Positions 1 to 6,257 of a DNA stretch of 6,457 bases are shown in pieces. The notes under the pieces are model-generated. The model was given only the letters and a program-made list of their open reading frames with translations. It was not told where the DNA came from and did no database searches. The stretch covers positions 1 to 6,457 of the forward strand of contig CANKON010000086.1 of NCBI GenBank assembly GCA_947484105.1, written 5' to 3'. Positions within the stretch are counted from its first letter, which is position 1. Each line of letters opens with the position of its first letter. The position numbers were made by a program, and so were the translations under genes. Source of the stretch: Methylococcaceae bacterium (GTDB taxonomy: Bacteria; Pseudomonadota; Gammaproteobacteria; Methylococcales; Methylomonadaceae).

Positions 1-1036
1 AAAAGTGCTGATTGCCCGTTTTGGGCTGAGTGAAATTCAAGCAGAAGCGATTTTAGAATTAAAATTGCGCCATTTGATAAAACTAGAAGAAATCAAAATT
101 CGCGGCGAACAAGATTCGCTCTCCAAAGAGCGTGATGGTTTAGAAAAAACGCTCAGCTCTGAAACGCTACTCAAAAAACAAGTTAAAAAAGAACTTCAAC
201 AAGATGCCAATGTTTATGGTGATGAGCGTCGCTCGCCACTTGTGACGCGCCAAGCCGCACAAGCCTTAGATGAAACGGCGTTAATTTCAAATGAACCGCT
301 AACCGTAATTTTGTCGGAAAAAGGTTGGATTCGTGCCGCAAAAGGTCACGACGTGGATGCCGAAAGTTTGAATTATCGTGCTGGTGATAATTTTCAAACA
401 GCGGTTAAAACTCGTTCAACGCAATTGGTGTATTTATTCGATACGACGGGGCGCGTTTATAGTTCGACGACACACGATTTACCGTCAGCAAGAACGCAAG
501 GCGAACCATTAACAGGTCGTTTTAATCCGCCCGATAACGCGACTTTTAGCCATTTAATCGCGGGGAATTTGGATGATTTCGTTTTATTGGTTAATTCGTG
601 GGGTTACGGGTTTAAAACTCCGTTAAACGATTTGGCGAGCAAAAACAAAGCGGGAAAATCCTTGGTGACGTTGGCAAATGGTGAAAAATTATTATTGCCA
701 TTGCTGACTTCTGACGAAACGAATTTATTGGCGATTGCCACAAATCAAGGGCGTTTGCTAGTTTTTCCATTGAATGAAATGCCGACTTTACCAAAAGGGA
801 AGGGCAATAAGTTGATTCAAATTCCGTCCAATGAATTGCAAAAAGGTACCGATTTTATTGTGGCTTTCACGATTTTAAAACCTGAAAGTGCGTTAATTAT
901 TTCGTCTGGTAAACGAACATTGACGTTAAGAGCAAGTGATTTAGCATTGTACACAGGCAATCGAGCCAAACGTGGTACGCTTTTACCAAAAGGCTTTCAG
1001 CGTGTTGATGGGTTAGAAAGTAATGGCGGAAACTAA
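1..1036 (+). CDS. parC: DNA topoisomerase IV subunit A, C-terminal part (partial, 5' end outside window)
   Basis: This is the C-terminal 343-344 residues of ParC, the subunit that cuts and rejoins DNA in topoisomerase IV and, with ParE, unlinks daughter chromosomes. The reading frame is open to the left edge. The codon at 5-7 is GTG but is an internal valine, not a start. The fragment opens in the conserved helical region ([20 protein letters not shown]), followed by a charged coiled-coil-like stretch (about fragment residues 28-70, [14 protein letters not shown]) and YGDERRSP. From about residue 95 to 335 it forms the repeated beta-blade C-terminal domain that wraps DNA, with [26 protein letters not shown] and [14 protein letters not shown]. 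These match E. coli ParC (752 aa) from memory almost motif for motif. GyrA is less likely, because the ParC-type AKGHD and GEPLTG blocks are present and the GyrA box is absent. The breakage-reunion tyrosine lies upstream, outside the window. The gene ends in TAA at 1034-1036, overlapping the end of convergent nadB by 4 bases. Confidence 0.96.
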   Translation, partial: KVLIARFGLSEIQAEAILELKLRHLIKLEEIKIRGEQDSLSKERDGLEKTLSSETLLKKQVKKELQQDANVYGDERRSPLVTRQAAQALDETALISNEPLTVILSEKGWIRAAKGHDVDAESLNYRAGDNFQTAVKTRSTQLVYLFDTTGRVYSSTTHDLPSARTQGEPLTGRFNPPDNATFSHLIAGNLDDFVLLVNSWGYGFKTPLNDLASKNKAGKSLVTLANGEKLLLPLLTSDETNLLAIATNQGRLLVFPLNEMPTLPKGKGNKLIQIPSNELQKGTDFIVAFTILKPESALIISSGKRTLTLRASDLALYTGNRAKRGTLLPKGFQRVDGLESNGGN

Positions 1037-2628
1037 TTGAAATTAGAGGGCGTTAGGACGGTATTTTTTGCTGATTGTGAATGATCAATTTTGGGATAAT
1101 CTAACGTGTAATGCAAACCACGACTTTCTTTACGTTGTTGAGCACAACGAATAATTAATTCGGCGACAATGACTAAATTTCTCAATTCTAATAAATCACT
1201 GGTCACCCGAAAGTTTTGATAATACTCGGCGATTTCTTTTTTAAGTAATTCGACTCGATTCATCGCGCGATGCAAACGTTTATCAGTACGGACAATGCCA
1301 ACATAATCCCACATAAAATGCCGCAATTCGTTCCAATTATGCGATACAACTACTTCTTCATCCGAATCACCGACTTTAGATTCGTCCCATAATGGTAAAT
1401 TTTTTGGCATCGTCAAATCGGGCAATTTTCGCTTAATATCTTCACTCGCGCGTTCAGCAAAAACCAAACATTCCAATAATGAATTGCTTGCCATTCGATT
1501 TGCACCGTGAAGGCCCGTGCAAGCCACTTCACCAACAGCATACAAATTTTCAATATCGGTTCTTGCAAAACTGTCCGTTAAAACACCGCCGCAGGTGTAA
1601 TGTGCCGCTGGAACAACAGGAATCGGTTGCTGTGTAATATCAATGTCAAACGCCAAACATTGCTGGTAAATATTGGGGAAATGTTCACGAATAAATGGCG
1701 CAGGTTTGTGACTAATATCTAAATACACGCAATCAATCCCGCGTTTTTTCATTTCATGATCAATCGCCCGTGCCACAATATCACGCGGAGCCAATTCACC
1801 ACGTTCATCGAAATGGTGCATAAAGGGTGAACCATCAGGCAAAATCAAACGTCCGCCTTCACCACGTACCGCTTCGCTAATCAAAAATGACTGTCCAGCA
1901 GGATGATAAAGACAAGTCGGATGAAACTGCATAAATTCTAAATTACTGACGCGACAACCCGCTCTCCACGCTACCGCCATGCCGTCACCAGTCGAGCTTT
2001 GCGGATTGGTACTGTACAAATAGGCTTTGCTTGCGCCGCCTGTTGCTAACACAATAATCTTGGCAGCAAAGGTCTCTACTTTTTGCGCGGTGCTGTTAAA
2101 AACATAAGCACCCACACAACGATTATTTTCAATAATTAAGTCGATGATATTGTGGTTTTCAAAAAGTTCAATCTGTTGATTTTCCTGTGCGCGTTCGATG
2201 AGCGAAAGTGAAACCGCTTTACCTGTTGCATCGGCGGTATGAACGACACGTCGATGAGAATGTCCACCTTCTCGATTTAAATGAAGTTTCGTTTCACCCG
2301 AAAGTGTTTGTTCTTCAGTGAATAAAACGCCTTGTTCTCGCAACCAATCAATCGATTCTTTGCCATGATTGACAGTCAATTTCACAATTTCTTCGTTACA
2401 TAAACCTGCACCCGAATCGAGCGTGTCATTCAAATGTGATTCGAGTGAATCTTCAGCATCAAAAACCGCCGAAATACCGCCTTGTGCGTAGTAAGTGCTG
2501 CCAGCTGTTAAGGCAAATTTAGATAAAACGGCAACTTGCGTGTGTGCATTGGCAAGTTTTAACGCAAGTGTCAAACCTGCGCCGCCGCTGCCAATGATTA
2601 AAACGTCAAAAACGTATTCGTTCTTCAC
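1033..2628 (-). CDS. nadB: L-aspartate oxidase
   Basis: NadB is a cytoplasmic FAD enzyme that oxidises L-aspartate to iminoaspartate, the first step of de novo NAD synthesis; NadA then makes quinolinate. The protein has 531 residues (E. coli: 540). The N-terminal FAD-binding Rossmann motif GSGGAG is at residues 13-18. It is followed by [12 protein letters not shown] (44-55), [19 protein letters not shown] (about 121-139) and the second FAD contact ATGGAS (195-200). The substrate residues known from E. coli (H244, R290, H351, R386) all appear with a constant offset of 8: H236 in QFHPT, R282 in PRDIVARA, H343 in AAHYTCGG and R378 in GANRMASNS. This, and the absence of an unrelated extension, separates it from the related succinate dehydrogenase and fumarate reductase flavoproteins. 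The C-terminal helical domain is present (about 430-510). The start is GTG at 2626-2628. No in-frame ATG lies between it and the accA stop, and it places the FAD motif at the normal distance. A weak TAGG ribosome site lies 8 bases upstream. It is the second gene after accA, 14 bases downstream, so probably cotranscribed. Confidence 0.96.
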   Translation of the reverse strand: MKNEYVFDVLIIGSGGAGLTLALKLANAHTQVAVLSKFALTAGSTYYAQGGISAVFDAEDSLESHLNDTLDSGAGLCNEEIVKLTVNHGKESIDWLREQGVLFTEEQTLSGETKLHLNREGGHSHRRVVHTADATGKAVSLSLIERAQENQQIELFENHNIIDLIIENNRCVGAYVFNSTAQKVETFAAKIIVLATGGASKAYLYSTNPQSSTGDGMAVAWRAGCRVSNLEFMQFHPTCLYHPAGQSFLISEAVRGEGGRLILPDGSPFMHHFDERGELAPRDIVARAIDHEMKKRGIDCVYLDISHKPAPFIREHFPNIYQQCLAFDIDITQQPIPVVPAAHYTCGGVLTDSFARTDIENLYAVGEVACTGLHGANRMASNSLLECLVFAERASEDIKRKLPDLTMPKNLPLWDESKVGDSDEEVVVSHNWNELRHFMWDYVGIVRTDKRLHRAMNRVELLKKEIAEYYQNFRVTSDLLELRNLVIVAELIIRCAQQRKESRGLHYTLDYPKIDHSQSAKNTVLTPSNFN

Positions 2629-2642
2629 CGTAAAAACCTAAT

Positions 2643-3608
2643 TTATTTCGCAGATTCTTCAAACACGCCGAAATTCATAATTCGTTGATAACGATTTTCG
2701 AGTAGCGTATGTGCATCTTGATGTTTCAACGCATCTAAATGGCGCGTCAGCGTATCTTTCAAATTTAAAGCCGTGGTTTTGAAATCCCGATGTGCGCCAC
2801 CTAATGGTTCGCGGACAACTTCATCTAAAAATCCTTGTTCACGAATTCGGTCGGCGGTTATGCCCATTGCTTCGGCTGCAAGTTGAACTTTATCGGGACT
2901 TTTCCACAAAATTGCAGCACAACCTTCAGGAGAAATCACAGAATAAGTACTGTATTCGAGCATAATTAAACAGTCGCCCACACCAATTGCTAACGCCCCG
3001 CCGCTGCCACCTTCGCCGATAATGGTACAGATAATAGGGGTTTTCAATTTAGCCATTTCAAACAAATTTCGCGCAATGGCTTCACTTTGCCCACGTTCTT
3101 CGGCATCAATTCCTGGGTAAGCTCCAGGCGTGTCGATTAAGCAGATAATGGGTAATTTAAAACGTTCTGCCAGTTTCATTACGCGCAAGGCTTTTCGATA
3201 ACCTTCAGGGCGTGGCATTCCAAAGTTACGATAAATTTTTTCTTTGGTATCACGTCCTTTTTGATGCCCGATAATGACAATCGGTTGTCCGTCTAATTTT
3301 GCCAACCCGCAAATAATTGCAGGATCGTCAGCATAAGCACGATCGCCGTGTAATTCGTAGAAATCGGTAAAAATTAAATCAATATAATCGAGTGTGTAAG
3401 GTCTGCCTGGATGACGCGAAATTTGTGAAATTTGCCAATCTGACAAATTTGCAAAAATTGATTCTGTTAAGGCTTGACTACGATCCTCTAATTGTTTTAG
3501 TGCATCCGAGATATTGATTTTGTTATCAAATTCTACATTACGCAGTTCTTCAATTTTTGCTTCTAAGACGGCAATTGGTTGTTCAAAATCGAGAAATTTT
3601 AAGTCCAT
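2643..3608 (-). CDS. accA: Acetyl-CoA carboxylase carboxyltransferase subunit alpha
   Basis: AccA pairs with AccD as the carboxyltransferase that moves the carboxyl group from biotin-BCCP to acetyl-CoA, giving malonyl-CoA for fatty acid synthesis in the cytoplasm. The protein is full length at 321 residues (E. coli: 319) and starts with the family's [17 protein letters not shown]. The helical N-terminal part (1-55) is followed by [12 protein letters not shown] (65-76), [21 protein letters not shown] (112-132), [10 protein letters not shown] (157-166), [13 protein letters not shown] (169-181), the glycine-rich active-site loop [12 protein letters not shown] (198-209) and [11 protein letters not shown] (226-236). 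The biotin/CoA carboxyltransferase fold is intact with no missing motif. The ATG at 3606-3608 is chosen because it gives the standard N-terminus; its ribosome site is weak. It is the first gene of a probable accA-nadB unit and is divergent from the multicopper oxidase gene across 121 bases. The functional link between accA and nadB is not obvious and may only be shared housekeeping expression. Confidence 0.97.
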   Translation of the reverse strand: MDLKFLDFEQPIAVLEAKIEELRNVEFDNKINISDALKQLEDRSQALTESIFANLSDWQISQISRHPGRPYTLDYIDLIFTDFYELHGDRAYADDPAIICGLAKLDGQPIVIIGHQKGRDTKEKIYRNFGMPRPEGYRKALRVMKLAERFKLPIICLIDTPGAYPGIDAEERGQSEAIARNLFEMAKLKTPIICTIIGEGGSGGALAIGVGDCLIMLEYSTYSVISPEGCAAILWKSPDKVQLAAEAMGITADRIREQGFLDEVVREPLGGAHRDFKTTALNLKDTLTRHLDALKHQDAHTLLENRYQRIMNFGVFEESAK

Positions 3609-3648
3609 ATTTTTGTTTTTACAGAAAAGAAAGAGTGAAATTTTCCCA

Positions 3649-3654
3649 ATTATA
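3649..3654 (-). promoter_or_regulatory. Candidate -10 box of the accA-nadB promoter
   Basis: Read on the minus strand, these bases are TATAAT, a perfect sigma70 -10 hexamer, about 40 bases upstream of the accA ATG. No good -35 hexamer lies 16-18 bases further upstream (TGTCGT at the 17-base position matches poorly), and there is no TG extension. The promoter would therefore depend mainly on its -10 box or on an activator. Predicted transcripts would have a leader of about 33 bases. Confidence 0.5.
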
Positions 3655-3668
3655 GTAGAAGTGTTGCA

Positions 3669-3697
3669 TTGACGACAGGCTTAAATTCTGGTTTTAT
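3669..3697 (+). promoter_or_regulatory. Candidate sigma70 promoter for the multicopper oxidase/cupredoxin genes
   Basis: TTGACG at 3669-3674 (5 of 6 to the -35 consensus) is followed after exactly 17 bases by TTTTAT at 3692-3697 (4 of 6 to the -10 consensus). Transcription would start near 3704, giving a short leader of about 26 bases before the ATG at 3730. This is a pattern match only, in AT-rich DNA where chance hits are common. Confidence 0.45.
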
Positions 3698-3729
3698 CCG
3701 ACCTTTTGTCTGAATCAAAAAGTGATTGA

Positions 3730-5409
3730 ATGACCATTATGTTTAGAAAATATTTTGTTTTTAGTTTATTAGTTGTGGTCACCGCGTTTTTTTTCGTGAT
3801 TACAGAATGGTTTCCAATCATTGAAAGGCATGCACTTGAAAATCCGCCTGACACCGTTTTCAGTCACGCTGATAACGCAAATGTTGAAAAACCGTGTACC
3901 GATGATCACATTGAATGGCGCAATGCCCAAGAAATTGAGGGCGTAAAAATTGCTGCATCGCCTGCTTGTGAACCCGATAATCCTTACACAATTGCGACAG
4001 CCGTTAAAGGTACAAATAACGTATCGATGATGACGTTAATGCAAAGTAATCTGGCACAAGACGCAGTTGTGATGGGCAAAGATTTAGATGGTGACGGCGA
4101 TCCTGATGAAATTCACATTAAACTGGAAGTTGTGGAACTAAATGGTTTTAGTCCCGACGGCGATTATTTGATGAATACTTATAATATCGCGCCAGGTTTA
4201 CAGCCATCGTTGTGGGTTTTCGCACCAAAAATGCAAGGTATGGCGGTGAAAAATTTTAATTCTCGAGTCGCGCATCCGTTATTGCGTGCACCGTCGCCCG
4301 TGATTCGTGTCGAGCAAGGCGACAAAGTTTTTATCACATTAGAAAATACACATTATTTGCCGCATTCGATTCATTTACACGGAGTAGATCACCCTTTTTT
4401 AACAGCGGCAGGTCATGATAATGACGGCATGGAAGAACATGCCGTTTTTCCAGGCAAACAACACACTTATGAAATTCAGCCCCGTCATGCAGGAACGATG
4501 CTTTATCACTGCCACGTTCAAACCGCACAACATTTCATGATGGGGTTGAATGGAATGATTATCGTGGAAGAAAATGCACCGAATAATTGGGTACAAACTT
4601 TTAATATCGGAGCTGGGCAGGTGCGTCATTCCGCCATCAATGTTAAGAAAAATTATGATCAAGAATACGATTTGCATTATCAATCGGTAGATAAACAACT
4701 CGCCCGAATTCCACAAGAAGCTAACGATCCGCGTTTAATCAGTCAAAAAATGAGTCGTGATTACAATATGACGACTTCAACTGAAAATTATTTTCTACTC
4801 AATGGGCATTCATTTCCTTATACCTTGCGCGATGCAATGATTATCGTCAATGAAAATGAGCGCATAAAATTACACCTTGTGAATGTACAACGTTCGCCAA
4901 TTGCGGTGCATTTTCATGGACATAAAGCCACAATTATGGCTTACGATGGTGTGGATGCACCGCTAGGTTTGCAATTAACCCGTGATGTTTTTGATATTTC
5001 GCCAGCACAACGATTGGATTTATCCCTCAAAACGACAAATGATGGTTTGAATAGTTACGGTGCAGGGTTATGGATGTTTCATGATCACACACCGACAGGA
5101 ACAACAACTGATGGTATGGAACCTGGTGGAAATATCACGATTTTGGCATACAAGTCATTTTTGGACGCACAAGGAATGCCAAAAATGCACGATGAATTAT
5201 TTAGTGACGTATTCAACAAAGAATACTACGCAAAACAACGTCCACCTTGGGCGAGTGGTGATTGGGCAAATTTGTTTGGTGATGCGGGGAAAGTGATACC
5301 TGCTTATGGTGAAATAATCGCCTTTTGTTCGGTAATTGGTCTATTAGTTGGATTATTTATTCTAATAATAATCAGTATGTTTCAATGGAAATCTAATGAA
5401 AAAGATTAA
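3730..5409 (+). CDS. Membrane-anchored two-domain multicopper oxidase, type 1 copper in domain 1
   Basis: This 559-residue protein is predicted to be a copper enzyme of the periplasmic face that couples one-electron oxidation of a substrate to reduction of O2 to water. An N-terminal membrane segment (about 8-24) and a C-terminal one (about 529-549, with a short basic/acidic tail) probably anchor it at both ends. Domain 1 (about 125-285) carries H212, H215 and H217 (HSIHLHG) and H260-C261-H262, then H268 and M270/M271. This gives a type 1 site plus half of a trinuclear site. Domain 2 (about 350-475) carries H394, H396 and H398 (HFHGH) and H451-D452-H453; aspartate replaces the type 1 cysteine. 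The HCH motif argues against NirK nitrite reductase, which has cysteine followed by a non-ligand there. The layout fits two-domain oxidases with blue copper only in the first domain. Residues 118-127 (DLDGDGDPDE) resemble a calcium-binding loop. C56 and C80 could form a disulfide. The start could instead be the ATG at 3739 (residue 4); neither has a good ribosome site. It overlaps the next gene by 14 bases. Substrate unknown: Cu(I), an organic reductant or the neighbouring cupredoxin are possible. Confidence 0.88.
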   Translation: MTIMFRKYFVFSLLVVVTAFFFVITEWFPIIERHALENPPDTVFSHADNANVEKPCTDDHIEWRNAQEIEGVKIAASPACEPDNPYTIATAVKGTNNVSMMTLMQSNLAQDAVVMGKDLDGDGDPDEIHIKLEVVELNGFSPDGDYLMNTYNIAPGLQPSLWVFAPKMQGMAVKNFNSRVAHPLLRAPSPVIRVEQGDKVFITLENTHYLPHSIHLHGVDHPFLTAAGHDNDGMEEHAVFPGKQHTYEIQPRHAGTMLYHCHVQTAQHFMMGLNGMIIVEENAPNNWVQTFNIGAGQVRHSAINVKKNYDQEYDLHYQSVDKQLARIPQEANDPRLISQKMSRDYNMTTSTENYFLLNGHSFPYTLRDAMIIVNENERIKLHLVNVQRSPIAVHFHGHKATIMAYDGVDAPLGLQLTRDVFDISPAQRLDLSLKTTNDGLNSYGAGLWMFHDHTPTGTTTDGMEPGGNITILAYKSFLDAQGMPKMHDELFSDVFNKEYYAKQRPPWASGDWANLFGDAGKVIPAYGEIIAFCSVIGLLVGLFILIIISMFQWKSNEKD

Positions 5410-6037
5410 GTTTTTAATTGCGTTATTATTGGTTTCGCAAGCAAGCTTTGCAAATATGCAAATGGACGAAAAAGGCATGGTGATGAATGCAAATTCGGAT
5501 AATTTGCCAAAAGATTGTCCGCAAATTTCTGAAACTGTGAACTTGACGATTCATGCGGGGCATAAATATGCCGCTAAATTTAATGGTAAAATGTTCGCGT
5601 TTGACCAACAACAATGGGACGTGAAACCGTGTGCAAAAATCAATATTACCTTCATCAATGATGATCAAATTCGTCATCAATTTATGATTCATGGTCTACC
5701 TGGCTACTTGTATCCCGATGGGATGTTACATTTGGAGCTTTATGGTGAAGGTGAATTGCACGCGAGTTTGATTGTACCCAGTCAAAAAAAGACATATTTA
5801 GTGCATTGCGAATTGGCACAACACGCGGAAAAAGGCATGAAGGCACAGTTAAAAGTGGGTGGTGGTGATGGTGACTTGTCGAGTATTCCCAATATTAGTG
5901 CGCCGATAAAATCAGATTTATATTCAATCGACTGGTCGGTACTAAAGCTGGGGGGAATCTTTGTTTTACTTGCTATTTCGATAATTGTGCTGGTCGGACA
6001 CTGGTTGTTATCACGCCATTTTAATCGGCAGAAATAA
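5396..6037 (+). CDS. Tail-anchored periplasmic cupredoxin-like protein
   Basis: This 213-residue protein is predicted to be exported and bound to the membrane by its C-terminus. Residues 1-19 form a signal peptide with a typical cleavage site (ASFA before N20). The mature N-terminus is methionine-rich (M21, M23, M28, M30). The cupredoxin domain (about 45-155) has a complete type 1 copper ligand set: H94 (RHQF), C138, H143 and M148 in HCELAQHAEKGM, that is C-x4-H-x4-M. C41 and C79 could form a disulfide. A glycine/aspartate-rich linker (GGGDGD, 155-160) leads to a membrane helix at about 184-204 and a basic tail (SRHFNRQK) that would face the cytoplasm. Such proteins normally pass single electrons or bind copper. 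Its start codon lies inside the end of the oxidase gene (14-base overlap) with only a GGAA ribosome site, so translation is probably coupled. The pairing suggests that it is an electron or copper partner of that oxidase. I do not recognise a named family beyond cupredoxin, and the role is inferred from context. Confidence 0.85.
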   Translation: MKKIKFLIALLLVSQASFANMQMDEKGMVMNANSDNLPKDCPQISETVNLTIHAGHKYAAKFNGKMFAFDQQQWDVKPCAKINITFINDDQIRHQFMIHGLPGYLYPDGMLHLELYGEGELHASLIVPSQKKTYLVHCELAQHAEKGMKAQLKVGGGDGDLSSIPNISAPIKSDLYSIDWSVLKLGGIFVLLAISIIVLVGHWLLSRHFNRQK

Positions 6038-6106
6038 GTTAAAATTTTCGTTTTATGCAGTTCAAAAAAAGATTGTGTGTCATTTTGAAAATAAATTAGA
6101 GCATTG

Positions 6107-6119
6107 TTGTTGACAACAA
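6107..6119. repeat. 13-base palindrome overlapping the pmoC -35 box
   Basis: TTGTTG and CAACAA are perfect inverted 6-base arms around a single central A at 6113. The -35 hexamer TTGACA (6110-6115) lies within it. A site here could bind a dimeric regulator that blocks or contacts RNA polymerase. The arms are short and low in complexity, so chance is a real alternative. Confidence 0.45.
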
Positions 6120-6137
6120 ATCATGAACTGGTAGACT
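6110..6137 (+). promoter_or_regulatory. Candidate sigma70 promoter of the pmo operon
   Basis: The -35 hexamer TTGACA at 6110-6115 is a perfect consensus match. After 16 bases, TAGACT at 6132-6137 matches the -10 consensus at 4 of 6 positions. Transcription would start near 6143-6145, giving a leader of about 114 bases. pmoCAB of type I methanotrophs is known to be transcribed from a sigma70-like promoter upstream of pmoC and to be very strongly expressed in the presence of copper, which fits this near-consensus element. Confidence 0.65.
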
Positions 6138-6164
6138 TGCAACCGCTAAATGGAGTTGCGACAA

Positions 6165-6185
6165 TTTGACGCAGGTGGCGTTAAA
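6165..6185 (+). promoter_or_regulatory. Stem-loop in the pmoC leader
   Basis: The bases 6165-6172 (TTTGACGC) can pair with 6178-6185 (GCGTTAAA) in an 8-pair stem with one G-U pair and a 5-base loop, AGGTG. It lies in the middle of the predicted 5' untranslated RNA. It is followed by no U-run, so it is not an obvious terminator. It may stabilise the transcript or present the AGGTG loop. Confidence 0.4.
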
Positions 6186-6217
6186 AATGTGCAGAAATGG
6201 ATGTTGAAAACATTGAC

Positions 6218-6233
6218 TCCCGAAAAATCGGGG
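6218..6233 (+). promoter_or_regulatory. Small hairpin upstream of the pmoC ribosome site
   Basis: CCCGA at 6219-6223 pairs with TCGGG at 6228-6232 around an AAAA loop, with one further T-G wobble pair outside. The hairpin ends 13 bases before the AGGAGGT ribosome site, so it leaves that site free and could protect the 5' side of the coding message from decay. Confidence 0.4.
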
Positions 6234-6246
6234 ATTTAGTAATTTT

Positions 6247-6253
6247 AGGAGGT
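6247..6253 (+). promoter_or_regulatory. Strong ribosome binding site of pmoC
   Basis: AGGAGGT is a full Shine-Dalgarno match, 4 bases before the ATG at 6258-6260 (5 bases after AGGAGG). It is by far the best ribosome site in the window; the other genes here have weak ones. It fixes the pmoC start and fits the very high pMMO production of methanotrophs. Confidence 0.88.
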
Positions 6254-6257
6254 AGAA

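Larger units (their letters stand above)
3609..3729. promoter_or_regulatory. Divergent intergenic region between accA and the multicopper oxidase gene
   Basis: These 121 bases hold the only space for promoters serving both the leftward accA-nadB unit and the rightward copper-protein genes. It is AT-rich, with a candidate -10 box for accA and a candidate -35/-10 pair for the oxidase gene (listed separately). The two candidate promoters overlap in extent, so one could interfere with the other or share a regulator. No clear long palindrome that would mark a CueR-type or other known copper-regulator operator was found by eye. Confidence 0.6.
6038..6257 (+). promoter_or_regulatory. pmoC upstream regulatory region and leader
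   Basis: These 220 bases without a gene separate the cupredoxin gene from pmoC. The first 70 bases are AT-rich and contain a weak 7-base inverted repeat, TTCAAAA at 6061-6067 and TTTTGAA at 6083-6089, with a 15-base loop. No convincing intrinsic terminator follows the cupredoxin gene, so some read-through into pmoC is possible. The centre holds a sigma70-like promoter and a palindrome. The last 110 or so bases form a leader with three possible stem-loops and end in an AGGAGGT ribosome site. Confidence 0.75.

Noticed and set aside
612..794. Minus-strand 60-codon frame opposite parC
   Set aside because: It is opposite conserved ParC C-terminal blades, with no supporting motif.
4399..4716. Minus-strand open frame of 105 codons inside the oxidase gene, and a nested 64-codon one
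   Set aside because: They lie wholly opposite a well-supported copper-oxidase coding region, show no recognisable domain and have no ribosome site; they are shadows.
5060..5296. Plus-strand 78-codon frame inside the oxidase gene
   Set aside because: It is out of frame with the HDH-containing domain 2, which is clearly the real protein; composition is unlike a natural protein.
3730..5409. Copper nitrite reductase (NirK) as identity of the oxidase
   Set aside because: NirK has blue copper in domain 1 as here, but its cysteine is not followed by a histidine ligand. The HCH and HDH motifs indicate a trinuclear O2-reducing site instead.
5426..5692. Minus-strand 88-codon frame opposite the cupredoxin gene
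   Set aside because: It is opposite a gene with signal peptide, full copper ligand set and membrane anchor, and has no features of its own.
6038..6060. Intrinsic terminator after the cupredoxin gene (TAAAA at 6040-6044 with TTTTA at 6051-6055)
   Set aside because: The stem is only A-T pairs, five long, and would not be stable; the T-run is part of the stem itself.
6166..6175. TTGACGCAGG resembling TTGACGACAGG at 3669-3679 as a shared regulatory box of the two promoters
   Set aside because: The two copies differ by a one-base insertion, and the second lies in the leader within a hairpin with no -10 box at a proper distance; chance resemblance is more likely.
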